DNA of 64,000 nt. It comes from Melieria omissa (taxonomy: Eukaryota > Arthropoda > Insecta > Diptera > Ulidiidae). Made by a program: the position numbers and the translations under genes. Positions 39,733 to 49,945 of this stretch are shown here, piece after piece (the first letter of the stretch is position 1; every line of letters begins with the position of its first letter). The notes beneath the pieces are model-generated. The model saw nothing but the letters and a program-made list of their open reading frames with translations. It was not told the origin of the DNA and searched no databases. The DNA is taken from assembly GCA_963971225.1 (NCBI GenBank), contig OZ020270.1, positions 14,619,817 to 14,683,816 of the forward strand. Direction: 5' to 3'.

Positions 39733-40991
39733 TCCTGCGAATGTCCTGCTGACATAGGGTAGGAGGGATCTGTTCCTAAAAAATTTATCTCGTCCGTCTC
39801 TTGATTGGTGTAGTAATCGTCGGGTTGTTCGCCTTCGTCGTAGGCGTCATAAGTCTGGATCCCTTCATATTGGTGGTCGTCATCTTGTTCTTGAGCCCGT
39901 ACGTGGTTTATACGTTGCAGTTTCGGAATTGGCTGTCTATCGCTTTCATTGCGCCTCTTTTGAGCCCTCTCTTGATCATGCCATTCTGGCACTGGACGTC
40001 CATTGAAAGGGTTCCTTTGTACGAAAGGACCCGGAGTGGGCCTAAGGTAGTTTCCCTGATTTTGAGGTACCGGTGGCCGTGGTGCTGGCCTATTCTGCCT
40101 GAAGTGTGACAGTGATGGATCGACCTCCATTGGTGTTGCAGCCTGTCGTCCGACTTCCAACTTCCGATAATGCGGGAGATTGCTAAATTGGTTTGGTCTA
40201 GGCCTTGAAAGTTGTTCGGTTCGGTTTAAGAATGACTGGGCAAATGAAGAGCGGGCCTGGTTGGCTTCCAGCTCCCGTGCGAGGGCTAAAGCCGTAGGCA
40301 TATCAGCGGGTCTTGATGAAAATAGAATGTCACACAAAGGCCTGTTAAGCCCCGAAATGAAGACTCGGAGCGCATCTTCCCTATACTTCCTGTTCAGGGA
40401 TTTTATGAGGTCCCTTTGCTCCCCATAAGTCATGATAGTTTTATTAACTATCAATGTCAGCTTCTTCTCCACCTCGTCATAAAATTCCGTTATAGAAAGC
40501 CTACCCTGACGTAATGTGGACATTTCCTGCTCTATCAAGTACACCGGCCTCTTGTCTGCGTACGTGGAGTCCAGCCTGGCTATAATTGCCCCAAAATTCA
40601 GAACGGTGTTGAAGGACGCTAGTACTGTGTCGGCAGCCCCTACAATCTTGTTCCGTATGATAGCCACTGCCTGATAATGACGCGAGCTGCCCTCGTATCT
40701 TTCAAAAATTTTGTAGGCAGCATGTGCTGCCTGTCTCCAAGAGACATAATGCAGCTGTTCCCCGCGGAATTCAGGCAGAGACTTCACCAAGTCCAACGAC
40801 TCGTCGCAGTCTACGCCGTCCCTGATCGTCACTGGTTCGTATTCGACGATTGCCGTAGGGGTCTCTAGGGTAGCCAGTCTATTAGTCAGGTCGTCTACGG
40901 TAGCCCGGAATTCGGCCCTAGTTTGCTCTGTTGCGGCTTTTATAGCCGCGTTTAGCAACTGCTGAACTACTTGTACCTCCATTGAAAACAA
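39723..40991 (-). CDS. Errantivirus Gag
   Basis: 422 residues, uninterrupted. The N-terminus is helical and charged (MEVQVVQQLLNAAIKAATEQ, FRATVDDLTNRLATLE), followed by a capsid-like region (LPEFRGEQLHYVSWRQAAHA, EQRDLIKSLNRKYREDALRV). The C-terminus is Pro/Asn/Arg-rich (NRPAPRPPVPQNQGN) with no CCHC knuckle, as usual for errantivirus Gag. The stop at 39723 follows the slippery heptamer GGGAAAC, and Pol is in the -1 frame. It forms the particle and binds RNA. Confidence 0.9.
   Translation of the reverse strand: MFSMEVQVVQQLLNAAIKAATEQTRAEFRATVDDLTNRLATLETPTAIVEYEPVTIRDGVDCDESLDLVKSLPEFRGEQLHYVSWRQAAHAAYKIFERYEGSSRHYQAVAIIRNKIVGAADTVLASFNTVLNFGAIIARLDSTYADKRPVYLIEQEMSTLRQGRLSITEFYDEVEKKLTLIVNKTIMTYGEQRDLIKSLNRKYREDALRVFISGLNRPLCDILFSSRPADMPTALALARELEANQARSSFAQSFLNRTEQLSRPRPNQFSNLPHYRKLEVGRQAATPMEVDPSLSHFRQNRPAPRPPVPQNQGNYLRPTPGPFVQRNPFNGRPVPEWHDQERAQKRRNESDRQPIPKLQRINHVRAQEQDDDHQYEGIQTYDAYDEGEQPDDYYTNQETDEINFLGTDPSYPMSAGHSQEGN
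39726..39732 (-). promoter_or_regulatory. -1 ribosomal frameshift heptamer GGGAAAC
   Basis: On the minus strand the Gag codons read G GGA AAC then the stop TAA, a canonical X XXY YYZ slippery site. Slipping by -1 enters the protease frame (GGKLKFLIDT). The heptamer type is known from betaretroviral gag-pro junctions. No downstream structure was modelled. Confidence 0.75.
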
Positions 40992-41475
40992 TTTTTAAAA
41001 ATTTTATTGAAAAATTCTATTGAAAAACTATATTGAAATGAAATCGTTTTAAATCGTTGCTGGGCACTTCACTTACATAATTCTAATGAACGAAAGCATG
41101 CTCGGTGTAATAAAATTCGAAAGTCCAATAAAATTCCACTCCAAATTCTTCCTATTGTTGATTGCTCCGGTCCTGCAGTTTTCCCTCGTTGGCGACGCCT
41201 CGGCTTGGCGTGCAATGCCTTATGTTCTTTTGCACTTTAGGTTTGATTTTTTGCACGATTGTTTACTTTTTCGTTGTGTAAATTCCTCCGTTCTTTCTTT
41301 GTTTCTGTTCTATCGTTGCACTGTTGATTTAATTTTTGCACGATTGTTTACTTTTGTTTGAATGTTTTTTGTTTTTTAGTTTTTGAAAATTGTTTTTGTT
41401 TGTTTTTTTGCACTCGCGGGTTCGTGCACTCGGGCCACTTCTAACTGTCCTTTACCGGGACTTTTTTGTGTGTGG

Positions 41476-41491
41476 CCCCACGTTGGGCGCC
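41476..41491 (-). promoter_or_regulatory. Primer-binding site, tRNA-Lys type
   Basis: On the minus strand GGCGCCCAACGTGGGG directly follows the 5' LTR (whose last T completes TGGCGCC). This is the sequence used with tRNA-Lys by gypsy-group elements. Confidence 0.85.
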
Positions 41492-41928
41492 AGTTAAGAT
41501 TTGATCAAACACAGCAGTTACCTTCCACTATGTGGAATTTATAAAAAAGCTATTTAGTTAAGATTTAATCAAACGCAGCAGTTACTTTCCACTATGTGGA
41601 ATTTATAAAAAAGTGATTTTATTCTGCCGAAGGGCAACCGGTAGATTTTACAGTCAAATTACGACTAACTAAATTTAATCCAACTGCCGCAGTCTTGCCG
41701 CTGTCACCATCGCCGTCGCTGCCGCCGTATTCGCTGAAGTCAGTGCCCGCACGCGCATCCGCTCGACGTTCCATAGCGCTGATGTAGCATTATTTGCCAT
41801 GGTTGGTTATTGACCACCGTTGGCATGGCGGTATTGCCCGCGCTGTTATTTGAGAATTCCTGCCACGGTCGTTCGTTGTGTTGCGTGATGCGGGATGTGC
41901 GGGGTGTGGATATGCTTACGTGCTAACT
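41492..41928 (-). repeat. Errantivirus LTR (5' copy)
   Basis: 437 bp, one base different from 34822-35258. It has the same internal 64-bp duplication and the TATA target duplication at its outer edge. Confidence 0.93.
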
Positions 41929-42232
41929 TATACATTTTCCTCATTTTTGCTGCTTCCCGCCCGCGTCTGAAATGAAATCGCAAAATTATTTCAGATGCGC
42001 CTTCTGTATACTGTTTATTCTGTGCTAGAGGCTAACTACAAAGTAGTGCAAAATCAAATACAAAGTAGTCCCCAAAATCAATGCGACCATATTCTATGCA
42101 GTGTAACATATTTGTTGCTTCTTGGCGTATTTTAAAGAACAGTTAATTAATTAATTAATATATTATTTGAGCAAATATTAAACCTAACATCAATAGAATT
42201 GAAAGAAAAATTACAAACTTATGATGCACTGA

Positions 42233-42836
42233 GTTAAAACACCAACTTTACATTTATTACACCGTGGGTACAAACTTTTCTATTTTTCCAAGACTCATCC
42301 AAATGTTGATATAGACGTGAAACTAGAGGTAATTTATAGTATCCTGCCATAGTCAGTTTTTCATTTTCGGACCCAAAAACCTTCTTCAAGGACTTAAAAA
42401 TTGTAAGAATATACACATATCAAATATTTTTTTAAATATTTGCAATTGCGGAATGATGGAGACATCTTTTTTTTTATTTTTAACTTTCAGGACCAAAATA
42501 TGTCAGGTATGGAAAACACAAATGTTTTGGATCTTAGTCTGTAGATTCATACATCTAAACTTTCTTATTTCAAAGTTCTGAAAGTTCAAAATAGAAAATT
42601 TAGTAAAAAGGGGACAATTTTCCTCTGTCATGTGGTACCCATATCTTCATCATTGCACAACCGCAAATATTAAAAAAAATATTTTAAATATGTATATCCT
42701 TACAATTTTAAAGTCCTTGAAGAAGGTTTTTGGGTCCGAAAATGAAAAACTGACTATGGCAGGATACTATAAATTACCTCTAGTTTCACGTCTATATCAA
42801 CATTTGGGTGAGTCTCGGAAAAATAGAAAAGTTTGT
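42233..42836. repeat. Inner inverted repeat of the foldback-like element
   Basis: 42233-42467 and 42646-42836 are reverse complements at about 95%. Read outward, both encode the same conceptual peptide (LKKVFGSENEKLTMAGYYKL), which is an artefact of the repeat rather than evidence of a gene, although the shared openness is noted. Confidence 0.8.
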
Positions 42837-43678
42837 ACCCACGGCAGTGGCGTATTCAGGGGGGGGATTAGGGGGATAGATCCACCCCTTGTTCGGCTAT
42901 GATTTTCAGACAAGATTTGGTAAATTGGCTGTATTGAGATAAGAAGTCAGCATGAAGATTTTCCTTTCGGTAACGTTGCTCTACGCAAAATCTTTAGCTT
43001 TACTAAACTCAAATCTAAGTCTTCAAGAAAAATTCGCCGCTTGTACTTTTTGTTGTGATTTCAGCTGGGATCAAAAGCGATTATTTTTTCGCTTGACGGT
43101 ATAGTTAGTGAACAACCAATTGGTCTAAAGTGTCAACTGCTGCTTTTGACTTGTAAAACGATATCATTTCGGGTAACTTTTCTCATCCACATATTCTGGT
43201 TATGTAACTCTACTACTTGTACTACTCTACAGATTATCAAGAGATTCCCCACTCGACTTTTGAACATCAGTCAACATTAAAATACCAAAATATGCCACAA
43301 TATCACCAACGGCGATCCATGCACTGCCAAAAACTCTCAAATTTTCAGCATTATTTTTATCAGTTACTATCTTTATCATTGGTCTTCATTGGCATCTTTT
43401 ACTGCTGACACACGACTTCATGCATAGTGAGTTATACCAATGTTAGTTGAAATAATGTAATTGGCACTTACTTTTCCGTTAAGTTCAGGGGGCCCATTGA
43501 TCCATAAAAAGGGTTTGCCTATAAAAACAGCTCAAAACTTTCATTCCAGTGACGTAATCTCATGGCATTTTCTTTATGTGTTGCGTTGAATTTCCATACA
43601 ATTTGTATATGGGTGAAACTTCACCCGAACGTCGCCCACGTAGCTTTTTTTTTATAATTTCCATTATAATGGAAATAC

Positions 43679-46502
43679 AAACCCCCCTGGTGGAACCAAG
43701 AACTTGGGGGGCTCAGAAAAACCTCCAGGAGACTCTTCAATAGAGCGAGGAGGACCAAAACTGCAACAGACTGGGACCTTTACAAGGACTCCCTCAGGTC
43801 CTACAAGAAATGTCTTAGGGATGCTAAGAGAAGCTCTTGGAGCGACTTCTGTGGCAACATTGAAAGTGTCTCCGAGACTTCTAGGCTTAGGAAAATACTA
43901 GCCTCATCGCCATTTGTTCCAAGTGCTTTACAAAAACCAGATGGCTCTTGGACATCTTCAGAAGCTGAAGCACTCGAGCTTCTCACAAACACTCACTTTC
44001 CGACCAGCCTCAACTCGCTGGCAGAAGACCAGATAGACACGAATAGGGTCGCTAATGTAGACAACCTCATATCGGAGGACAAAATAAAATGGGCTATCAC
44101 AGGGTTCCTTCCATTTAAATCACCGGGACCAGATGGCATATTCGCAGCACAGCTACAAAGGGCTGGACCGTCAGCCTTTAGGCTCCTCAACTTAATCTTT
44201 TCAGCCAGTATAAGCTTAAACTACATTCCAGCAAACTGGCGCAGAGTTCGGGTGGTATTCATCCCGAAAGCGGGTAAGAACTCTCACACTAATCCTAAGG
44301 ACTTCAGACCCATTAGTCTATCCTCTTTTCTATTGAAAACACTGGAAAGACTACTGGATCTACACCTACGTCTAACTATAAGGCACGACCTCATCTCAAA
44401 CAACCAGCATGCCTACATCAAGGGTAAATCCGTAGACACTGCTCTACACTCTCTGACTCAGACGATCCAGAAATCTCTTGATTACAAAGAATACACGTTA
44501 GCAACTTTCCTGGATATAGAGGGAGCTTTTAATAACGTCGAACCGTTGGCTATCACTGGCGCACTCGCCGGGCTTGGGGTGGAGCGTGGCCTGGTGAACT
44601 GGGTGGATAAGCTTCTGCGTAGCAGAGTTATCTGCGCTGAACTGGGCGAATCGTCCATCTCAAGAGCGGTGAGTAGAGGTACCCCACAGGGTGGGGTCCT
44701 CTCCCCTCTCCTTTGGAACCTTGTGGTCAATGAACTACTTCAGTCCTTAGGAGGGGGTGGATGCAAGGTGACTGCTTACGCCGACGATATAGTTCTCGCC
44801 GTCTCAGGAAAGTTTCCTCACTCGATCAGAGACCTCATGCAAGCACTGCTAAATAAGGTCAACGACTGGGCAACCTGTCGTGGGCTAGGCATCAACCCCG
44901 GGAAAACGGAAGTGGTCCTCTTTACGAGGAAGTACAAGCCACCTTCCATACCCCCTCTAAAACTTAACAACACAGCAATCCCATATAAGAATGAGGCTAA
45001 ATTCTTAAGAGTCATTCTTGACAGGAAATTAAGTTGGAAACCAAATATCCTCCATAGGGTTGAAAAGGCAAGGGTTGCCTTATACACCTGCAAGAAGGCA
45101 CTGGGTAAAACCTGGGGTCTAAGACCAAATCTAACATACTGGGTCTATACCGCCGTAGTTAGGCCTATCCTAACGTATGGGTGTTTGGTTTGGTGGGAAG
45201 CCTTAGAAAAAGTCACACTTCTCCGACACCTTCAGAAAGTTCAAAGGGCAGCCTGTGTCATCATCTCAGGCGCTCTAAGAACTACCCCAACCTCAGCCTT
45301 AGAAGCTTTACTTCACCTCATCCCACTAGACCTCCATTGCAAAAAGTCGGCGGCAATTACAAGCCGAAGACTTCGTGCTTTCAGCCATTGGTCGGAATCA
45401 AATACGGGTCACAGCAGGATTCTCTCTCTCTTAGGACAAACCGGAGAACTCGATTACTCTCCTCCTCAACTTCTCTTCAACAAGAAGTTCCTCTGTACCA
45501 TCCCAGATAGAAGCAGCTGGGAGGACGGTTTAACACCACTAACAGGTAGCTCATGTCAGGTCTTCACCGATGGCTCCAAGCTAAATGGAGCGGTCGGCGG
45601 AGGCGTCTTTTCGGACTCATTGGGTATAGACTACTCCTTTAGACTACCGGACCACTGTAGTGTGTTCCAGGCGGAAGTGACGGCCATTGAAGCCGCCCTG
45701 AAGCTGGTCAACGAGCGCAGCATCTCAGTACGAGATGTTAGCATACTCTCTGACAGCCAAGCGGCTATCAGGGCCCTAGGGTCTCATGTCCTAACATCAA
45801 AAACAGTGATCAGCTGCCGCAGATCTCTCGACGAGATGGCTGAGCAGCTTAACATACACCTATTATGGGTCCCAGGTCACAGATACATCCCGGGGAACTG
45901 TAGGGCGGACGAACTGGCCAGACTAGGCACAACCAAAGGGCTATCCGCAGAATTTGCTGGCTTGGGTGTCCCGCTAAGCACTTGCAAGCTGATGCTAGAG
46001 GAGGCTGTGACTAAAGCCGCCGACATCGCCTGGGCGGCCTCGGAGACAGGCAAGACAGCGCAACAAATCTGGCCAAAGTTGGACTGGATGCGCACCAGAA
46101 GTCTGCTAAACCTCAAAAGGGGCGCGCTCAGGGCTGTTGTCGGGGTAATCACTGGGCACTGCATCCTCGGTGGCCACGCAAGAAGGCTAGGGCTGGGCCA
46201 TCTAGCCAACGATTTCTGCCGTAGCTGCAGAGACGTAGAAGAGGAAGAAACCATTCTACACTTCCTCTGCACCTGTCCTGCTCTTTGCAGGACTCGCAAA
46301 AAACACTTAGGTTTTTACTACACCGCCAACCTAGCCGATATATCAAATGTCGACACCAAAGGCCTAATACGCTTCATTAACTGTTCAGGTTGGTTTGAGA
46401 CCTACTAAGTTGAAGGGGATAACGATCCAGTGGCATCACAATGGGCCTATTTTGGCCTACGTGTGCTCTCGTAAGGGCCGCCACATCTACCTACCTACCT
46501 AT
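43679..46502 (+). mobile_element. Loa-clade LINE, 5' truncated, open ORF
   Basis: Truncated within ORF2 before RT. The 3' end is CCACATC(TACC)n (TACCTACCTACCTAT). A target-site duplication of about 14 bp, CATTATAATG(G)AAAT, flanks it at 43662-43676 and 46503-46516. The target is the interior of the hAT element. Its ORF has no stop over about 906 codons despite truncation, which argues for recent insertion. Confidence 0.88.
43688..46408 (+). CDS. Loa LINE ORF2 fragment: RT and RNase H
   Basis: Open from the truncation point (WWNQELGGLRKTSRRLFNRA) to the stop at 46408. It has a linker, then RT: FKSPGPDGIFAAQL, VVFIPKAGKN, FLDIEGAFNNV (motif A), TPQGGVLSPLLWNLVVN and the catalytic TAYADDIVLAV. 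RNase H: VFTDGSKLNGAVGG, FQAEVTAIEAAL, LSDSQAAIRAL and WVPGHRYIPGNCRADELA. A CCHC-like C-terminus follows (CRSCRDVEEEETILHFLCTC). The endonuclease is absent by truncation, so it cannot move alone. The first internal ATG is at 44252, but it lies mid-domain and is not a natural start. Confidence 0.92.
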   Translation, partial: WWNQELGGLRKTSRRLFNRARRTKTATDWDLYKDSLRSYKKCLRDAKRSSWSDFCGNIESVSETSRLRKILASSPFVPSALQKPDGSWTSSEAEALELLTNTHFPTSLNSLAEDQIDTNRVANVDNLISEDKIKWAITGFLPFKSPGPDGIFAAQLQRAGPSAFRLLNLIFSASISLNYIPANWRRVRVVFIPKAGKNSHTNPKDFRPISLSSFLLKTLERLLDLHLRLTIRHDLISNNQHAYIKGKSVDTALHSLTQTIQKSLDYKEYTLATFLDIEGAFNNVEPLAITGALAGLGVERGLVNWVDKLLRSRVICAELGESSISRAVSRGTPQGGVLSPLLWNLVVNELLQSLGGGGCKVTAYADDIVLAVSGKFPHSIRDLMQALLNKVNDWATCRGLGINPGKTEVVLFTRKYKPPSIPPLKLNNTAIPYKNEAKFLRVILDRKLSWKPNILHRVEKARVALYTCKKALGKTWGLRPNLTYWVYTAVVRPILTYGCLVWWEALEKVTLLRHLQKVQRAACVIISGALRTTPTSALEALLHLIPLDLHCKKSAAITSRRLRAFSHWSESNTGHSRILSLLGQTGELDYSPPQLLFNKKFLCTIPDRSSWEDGLTPLTGSSCQVFTDGSKLNGAVGGGVFSDSLGIDYSFRLPDHCSVFQAEVTAIEAALKLVNERSISVRDVSILSDSQAAIRALGSHVLTSKTVISCRRSLDEMAEQLNIHLLWVPGHRYIPGNCRADELARLGTTKGLSAEFAGLGVPLSTCKLMLEEAVTKAADIAWAASETGKTAQQIWPKLDWMRTRSLLNLKRGALRAVVGVITGHCILGGHARRLGLGHLANDFCRSCRDVEEEETILHFLCTCPALCRTRKKHLGFYYTANLADISNVDTKGLIRFINCSGWFETY

Positions 46503-46622
46503 CATTATAATGAAATAATCAATATGTTGTAGATAATTTCTAAAACTTATATTGGTTTGCTCCATATACAAGAAACCTTAATCATTTTGATAAATATATA
46601 GGAAAGTTATAGCATCCCAAAG

Positions 46623-47069
46623 TTGGAAAGGGGTGAAAAATCACCCGAACGACGGATTAGGGTTAATGCAATTTTTGCCGAAGATGTTGGGTCAGAAGTT
46701 GCTAAAAGTTTGGGAGAACTTGCTAAGTTTTACGAACCCTTTGTGCAAGGCGAAAATTTTGTTGTTGAAGTTAAGTTATGGAAATTGTTCCTAAAACGAC
46801 TAAACCTTGCTCCAAAAGATGCAATTGAAGCATTACAGCATTGTGATGAAGTCTCTTTTCCTAACTTGCACAAATTGGTCAGCATTTTAGCTACTCTGCC
46901 GGTATCTACAGCAACATCAGAGCGATCATTTTCAACACTAAAGCGCCTGAAAACTTATCTTCGGAAGAGTATTGGACCGGTATTTACTTAATAAGGGTGT
47001 GACATAATAATAAAACATTTTTTTAATTTGTTGTTTTTTTTTATTTCAATCAAGGACCGCCTGAATGGT
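46623..47069 (+). pseudogene. hAT transposase C-terminal dimerisation region
   Basis: The plus-strand frame contains HKLVSILATLPVSTATSERS and FSTLKRLKTYLRKSIG, the hAT C-terminal dimerisation signature. It stops at 46991 and then resumes as KDRLNGL at about 47050. The Harbinger-type MITE splits the next codons; excising it restores NGLLAMLAVH. No N-terminal zinc finger or DDE domain is preserved, so the gene is dead. Confidence 0.8.
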
Positions 47070-47072
47070 TTA

Positions 47073-47672
47073 TATGGCGTTCAAACTGACGACTTAAACG
47101 TGTTTAATGTGCTTAAACAAGTTAAATGAACAAAACCAGTTCGAAAACCTGTTTATTCACATGCAATTGTTGTTGGAAATTAAACGTGTTAAACAATTTA
47201 ACATGTTTTGAAACGAGTTAGCGCAGGGTTGTATCCGAAAGCTTTCTATGAAAATGCCATGAAATGATACACAACTATTCATGTATGAAACACATCCCTT
47301 AAAATTCAGCTGTCATTTCATCAAAACAAAACCAAACAAAAATTGAAAAGTTGAAAAATTTGAAATTAATGAAAAAAATTGTTTTGCTCGCACTACTTTC
47401 ATTCCATTCATCGCCTTTTTATGGCATCTGAATACAAGGCGTCTAATATTTGGACGAAGGTGAGTATTTTGCCGTGGATTGTGAAATATGCGCCAATATT
47501 TCGCTCGAATCATGCTCGCAGCACTTCAGTTCACAAAAATATTTATTTGTTGTTTGTAAAAAAAACTACAGCTGTTTTGAAATTGAACCTCATTGAGCAG
47601 TTTGGGCGGTCGTCTTCAACAAAAAGCTCTTTTTACTTAAACTAGTTTAAATGACACAGTTTGAACGCCATA
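47073..47672. mobile_element. Harbinger-type MITE, 600 bp
   Basis: Perfect 16-bp inverted ends TATGGCGTTCAAACTG (47073-47088; complement 47657-47672) with a 3-bp duplication TTA (47070-47072 and 47673-47675). A TTA/TAA 3-bp duplication is the hallmark of PIF/Harbinger elements. Removing it restores the hAT reading frame, which confirms the boundaries. There is no ORF of note. Confidence 0.85.
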
Positions 47673-49009
47673 TTAGCAATGTTGGCAGTACACATGATGA
47701 ACGGCAGAAGAAGTGATCGATAAAATGTGTACTAAGCAAAAAAGACTTGATTTTATTTTGTAATATACTATTAATTACAAAAATTAGATTTTTATATAAT
47801 TTCATGTAAGTGATTTTGCTTTGAGAAATAAGCAATTAAAACAAATAAACGCAAAGCTTAAGACGCAAAAAATTGTTGAAAAAAAGAGTAAACCATGTTG
47901 AAAAAAGTATAAAATTATGTTGAATAATTCTTCCAATATCCCCCCCTTCATGAAATCCTGGATACCCCACTGACCCACGGTGTAATAAATGTAAAGTTGG
48001 TGTTTTCATTCCGTGCTTTATAACTTTGGGGAAATATTTTCTTAAAAGACAATATGATATTTTTCCAATATTTTACTCAATACAAGCCTTTTAGGAAAAA
48101 TTTTTCCGAAAAACATGAAAATGGTGGTAAAGGAAAGGGGTTCATGTGTACACAAAAAATATTCACACTTTTAATGCAAACAACTTTGTCATAGACATCG
48201 AAACTCTAGCTCTTGAAGTTTTTATACTTTCCGCTTAAATATCTATAGAGACGCCTTTAACCTTAATGAGCAAATTACAAAAAACTCAGACGTGCTGGAC
48301 TATTACTTTGTTCGGCAAAAATAATCAGTATAACGTCCTCTTTCAGAAATATACGGTCATTACTCTGTGTAATTAAAATGAAAAAAATATTTGAATTTAA
48401 TATTTTTTAATTTAGTTTTACACTTCGATTTCAATAGATTTTATTTCGCTGGACTACGACCGCACGCACGAGACTAAGCACTGATTATGAATTCATTATG
48501 CGCGAAAGAAAATGACAAACATGTAAAATGAAATTCAAAAGAGCAAGAAACCAAACAACAATTAACTGTTTTACAAATAACTATGCCATAAACGCCCGCA
48601 ATAATTTTGGGTGGGTTCTGCCTTACTTTGTAGTTAGCTTATAGTTATGGACATAAAATAGCATAAGAACAAATAGCAACTAACTGTTCTTTAAAATATG
48701 CCAAGAAGCAACAAATACACTGCATAAAATATGATCGCATTGATTTTGGGGAAGTTCTGCATTACTTTGTAGTTAGCCTCTAGTTAGGTCATGAAAGTTA
48801 GAGCACAGATAACTCATCATATAGATGTCCAGCGGCCAAGGAAAAAATGTGTCAAAAAGTTCGACAAATTTGGCCTCCGATAAGAGCTTTTTGGCCTCTA
48901 ATGTCACTCACACAAACACCGCTTCACACGCATTGTACTCTGTTTTGAGATACAGAAATATGTGATTTTTTAGTCAAAACGGCGCTTGTCTCTTATCACA
49001 CCTTTTAAG

Positions 49010-49100
49010 CAGCCAGTCGGGATTGAGTGTTGATGGTCAAACGCGTAAGCGGGAGTGTCTCGGACGACGAGTTCGCGGTTCAATCCTCACTGTAGCCGCC
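49010..49100 (+). ncRNA. tRNA-like module with B box (left)
   Basis: GATGGTCAAACGCG followed by GGTTCAATCCTCACTG, the latter matching the RNA polymerase III B box (GGTTCRANYCY). It is followed by a T run (AAAAATTTTTT). The cloverleaf does not close, so it is not a real tRNA; it may be a SINE head. Confidence 0.4.
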
Positions 49101-49328
49101 AAAAATTTTTTAATGGCTTCTTTTTAAATATATATTCCTTTTTTACGACCCGTGAAAAAAAGATGAATGAACAATTTATTTGGTTTCTAGATCTCTTGAT
49201 TAGTGAATTGTTTGGTTTTGGAGACACATATAATTGTTCGCAAGTTTTAAAATCAATCAACCAAGCGCAGCATACGGTTACAAACAACCATACAGCAAAA
49301 CGATTCGGTTGATGATGACAGGCGCTCA

Positions 49329-49494
49329 TGGGCGTACCTAGGTATGGGTAGAGGAGGGTAGCTCCCCCTACATAATTCTATATTTTATATACATATGCTC
49401 AGAAATCTATATTCTATTCTATTTGAATTTTATATTCTGAATTCGGAAATGTAGTTATGTCTTGCCCCCTTTAATTTGTTGCTGGGTACGCCCA
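49329..49494. mobile_element. Short MITE with TGGGCGTACC ends
   Basis: The ends TGGGCGTACCTAG (49329) and CTGGGTACGCCCA (ending 49494) are inverted with one difference. The flanks GGCGCTCA and GGCACTTG are a weak possible 8-bp duplication. 166 bp, non-coding, nested within the 30-bp-TIR element. Confidence 0.6.
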
Positions 49495-49834
49495 GGCACT
49501 TGCTTTTCGCAAAAAAAATGAAAAGATCGGCAAATATTCCAAAACGAATGTAATTGTTCAGCGGTCACTTCATTGTCGCAATACAGTTACGCCGACGCAG
49601 AGGATAGACCTGCTGGCGCCGCAGCTATTGACAATGCGTTGCCTTAGCAACGATGTGTATGTATCATGCCAAAGAAAATTATTTTCTTTATATTCTTTGA
49701 TCATGCACAAAATTTTTAGTGCCGATTCATTTATATCACATTTTTTGAACACATTATTAATTTCCGTTATAGCCGATTAAAAAGGTTTATAAAAAAAAAC
49801 GTTAAATGTTAAAAAAAAATTTGCTTCCTCGCCC

Positions 49835-49945
49835 AGCCTTGAACCCGAGGCGAAATTTACGAAAAAGAAATTACGGATATCTGACGTGCTGTCTACCTGT
49901 TACACCAAATACAGCACGTGATCGTCGTAGCTAAAATCATAAATG
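49835..49945 (-). ncRNA. tRNA-like module with A and B boxes (right)
   Basis: The minus strand reads TTTGGTGTAACAGGTAGAC (A-box-like) and, about 50 bases on, CCTCGGGTTCAAGGCTGG (B box), closing a small CCTCG/CGAGG hairpin and followed by a T run. It is oriented opposite to the left module. Confidence 0.4.

Larger units (their letters stand above)
34822..41928 (-). mobile_element. Very young errantivirus (Gypsy element with env)
   Basis: Endogenous insect retrovirus in minus orientation, about 7.1 kb. The 437-bp LTRs (34822-35258 and 41492-41928) run AGTTAAGATTTG...GTGCTAACT and differ by eye at a single base (C/T near 35159 and 41829). The TATA duplication at 34818-34821 and 41929-41932 fits errantivirus target preference. 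The internal order is PBS, gag, pol, env, PPT. Two frameshifts, in protease near 39610 and in env near 35600, are the only visible lesions. Given the near-identical LTRs they could be very recent mutations or sequencing errors. Confidence 0.95.
42845..47972 (+). mobile_element. hAT transposon, disrupted
   Basis: The left end is CAGTGGCGTATTCAGG; the right end in reverse is CAGTGGGGTATCCAGG. A perfect 8-bp duplication ACCCACGG lies at 42837-42844 and 47973-47980. Coding remains are limited to the C-terminal dimerisation region (46623-47069 and 47676 on). It is interrupted by a Loa LINE (43679-46502) and a 600-bp Harbinger-type MITE (47073-47672). Without those insertions it would be about 1.7 kb, so much of the transposase is already deleted. 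Confidence 0.9.
42025..48783. mobile_element. Long-inverted-repeat (foldback-like) element, invaded by hAT
   Basis: The outer arms are inverted copies. 42025-42150 (CTAGAGGCTAACTACAAAGT and CCCCAAAATCAATGCG and TTGTTGCTTCTTGGC) pairs with 48660-48783. An inner pair, 42233-42467 and 42646-42836 (continued at 47981-48007 beyond the hAT), is also inverted. Removing the hAT element restores the inner arm ACCCACGGTGTAATAAATGT, matching the left arm. About 1.6 kb remains, without a recognised transposase. Superfamily is unknown, and no target-site duplication is certain. Confidence 0.7.

Noticed and set aside
42234..42902. Two related small genes in opposite orientation (shared peptide LKKVFGSENEKLTMAG)
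   Set aside because: They are the two arms of an inverted repeat, so the peptide similarity is a by-product of the DNA repeat.
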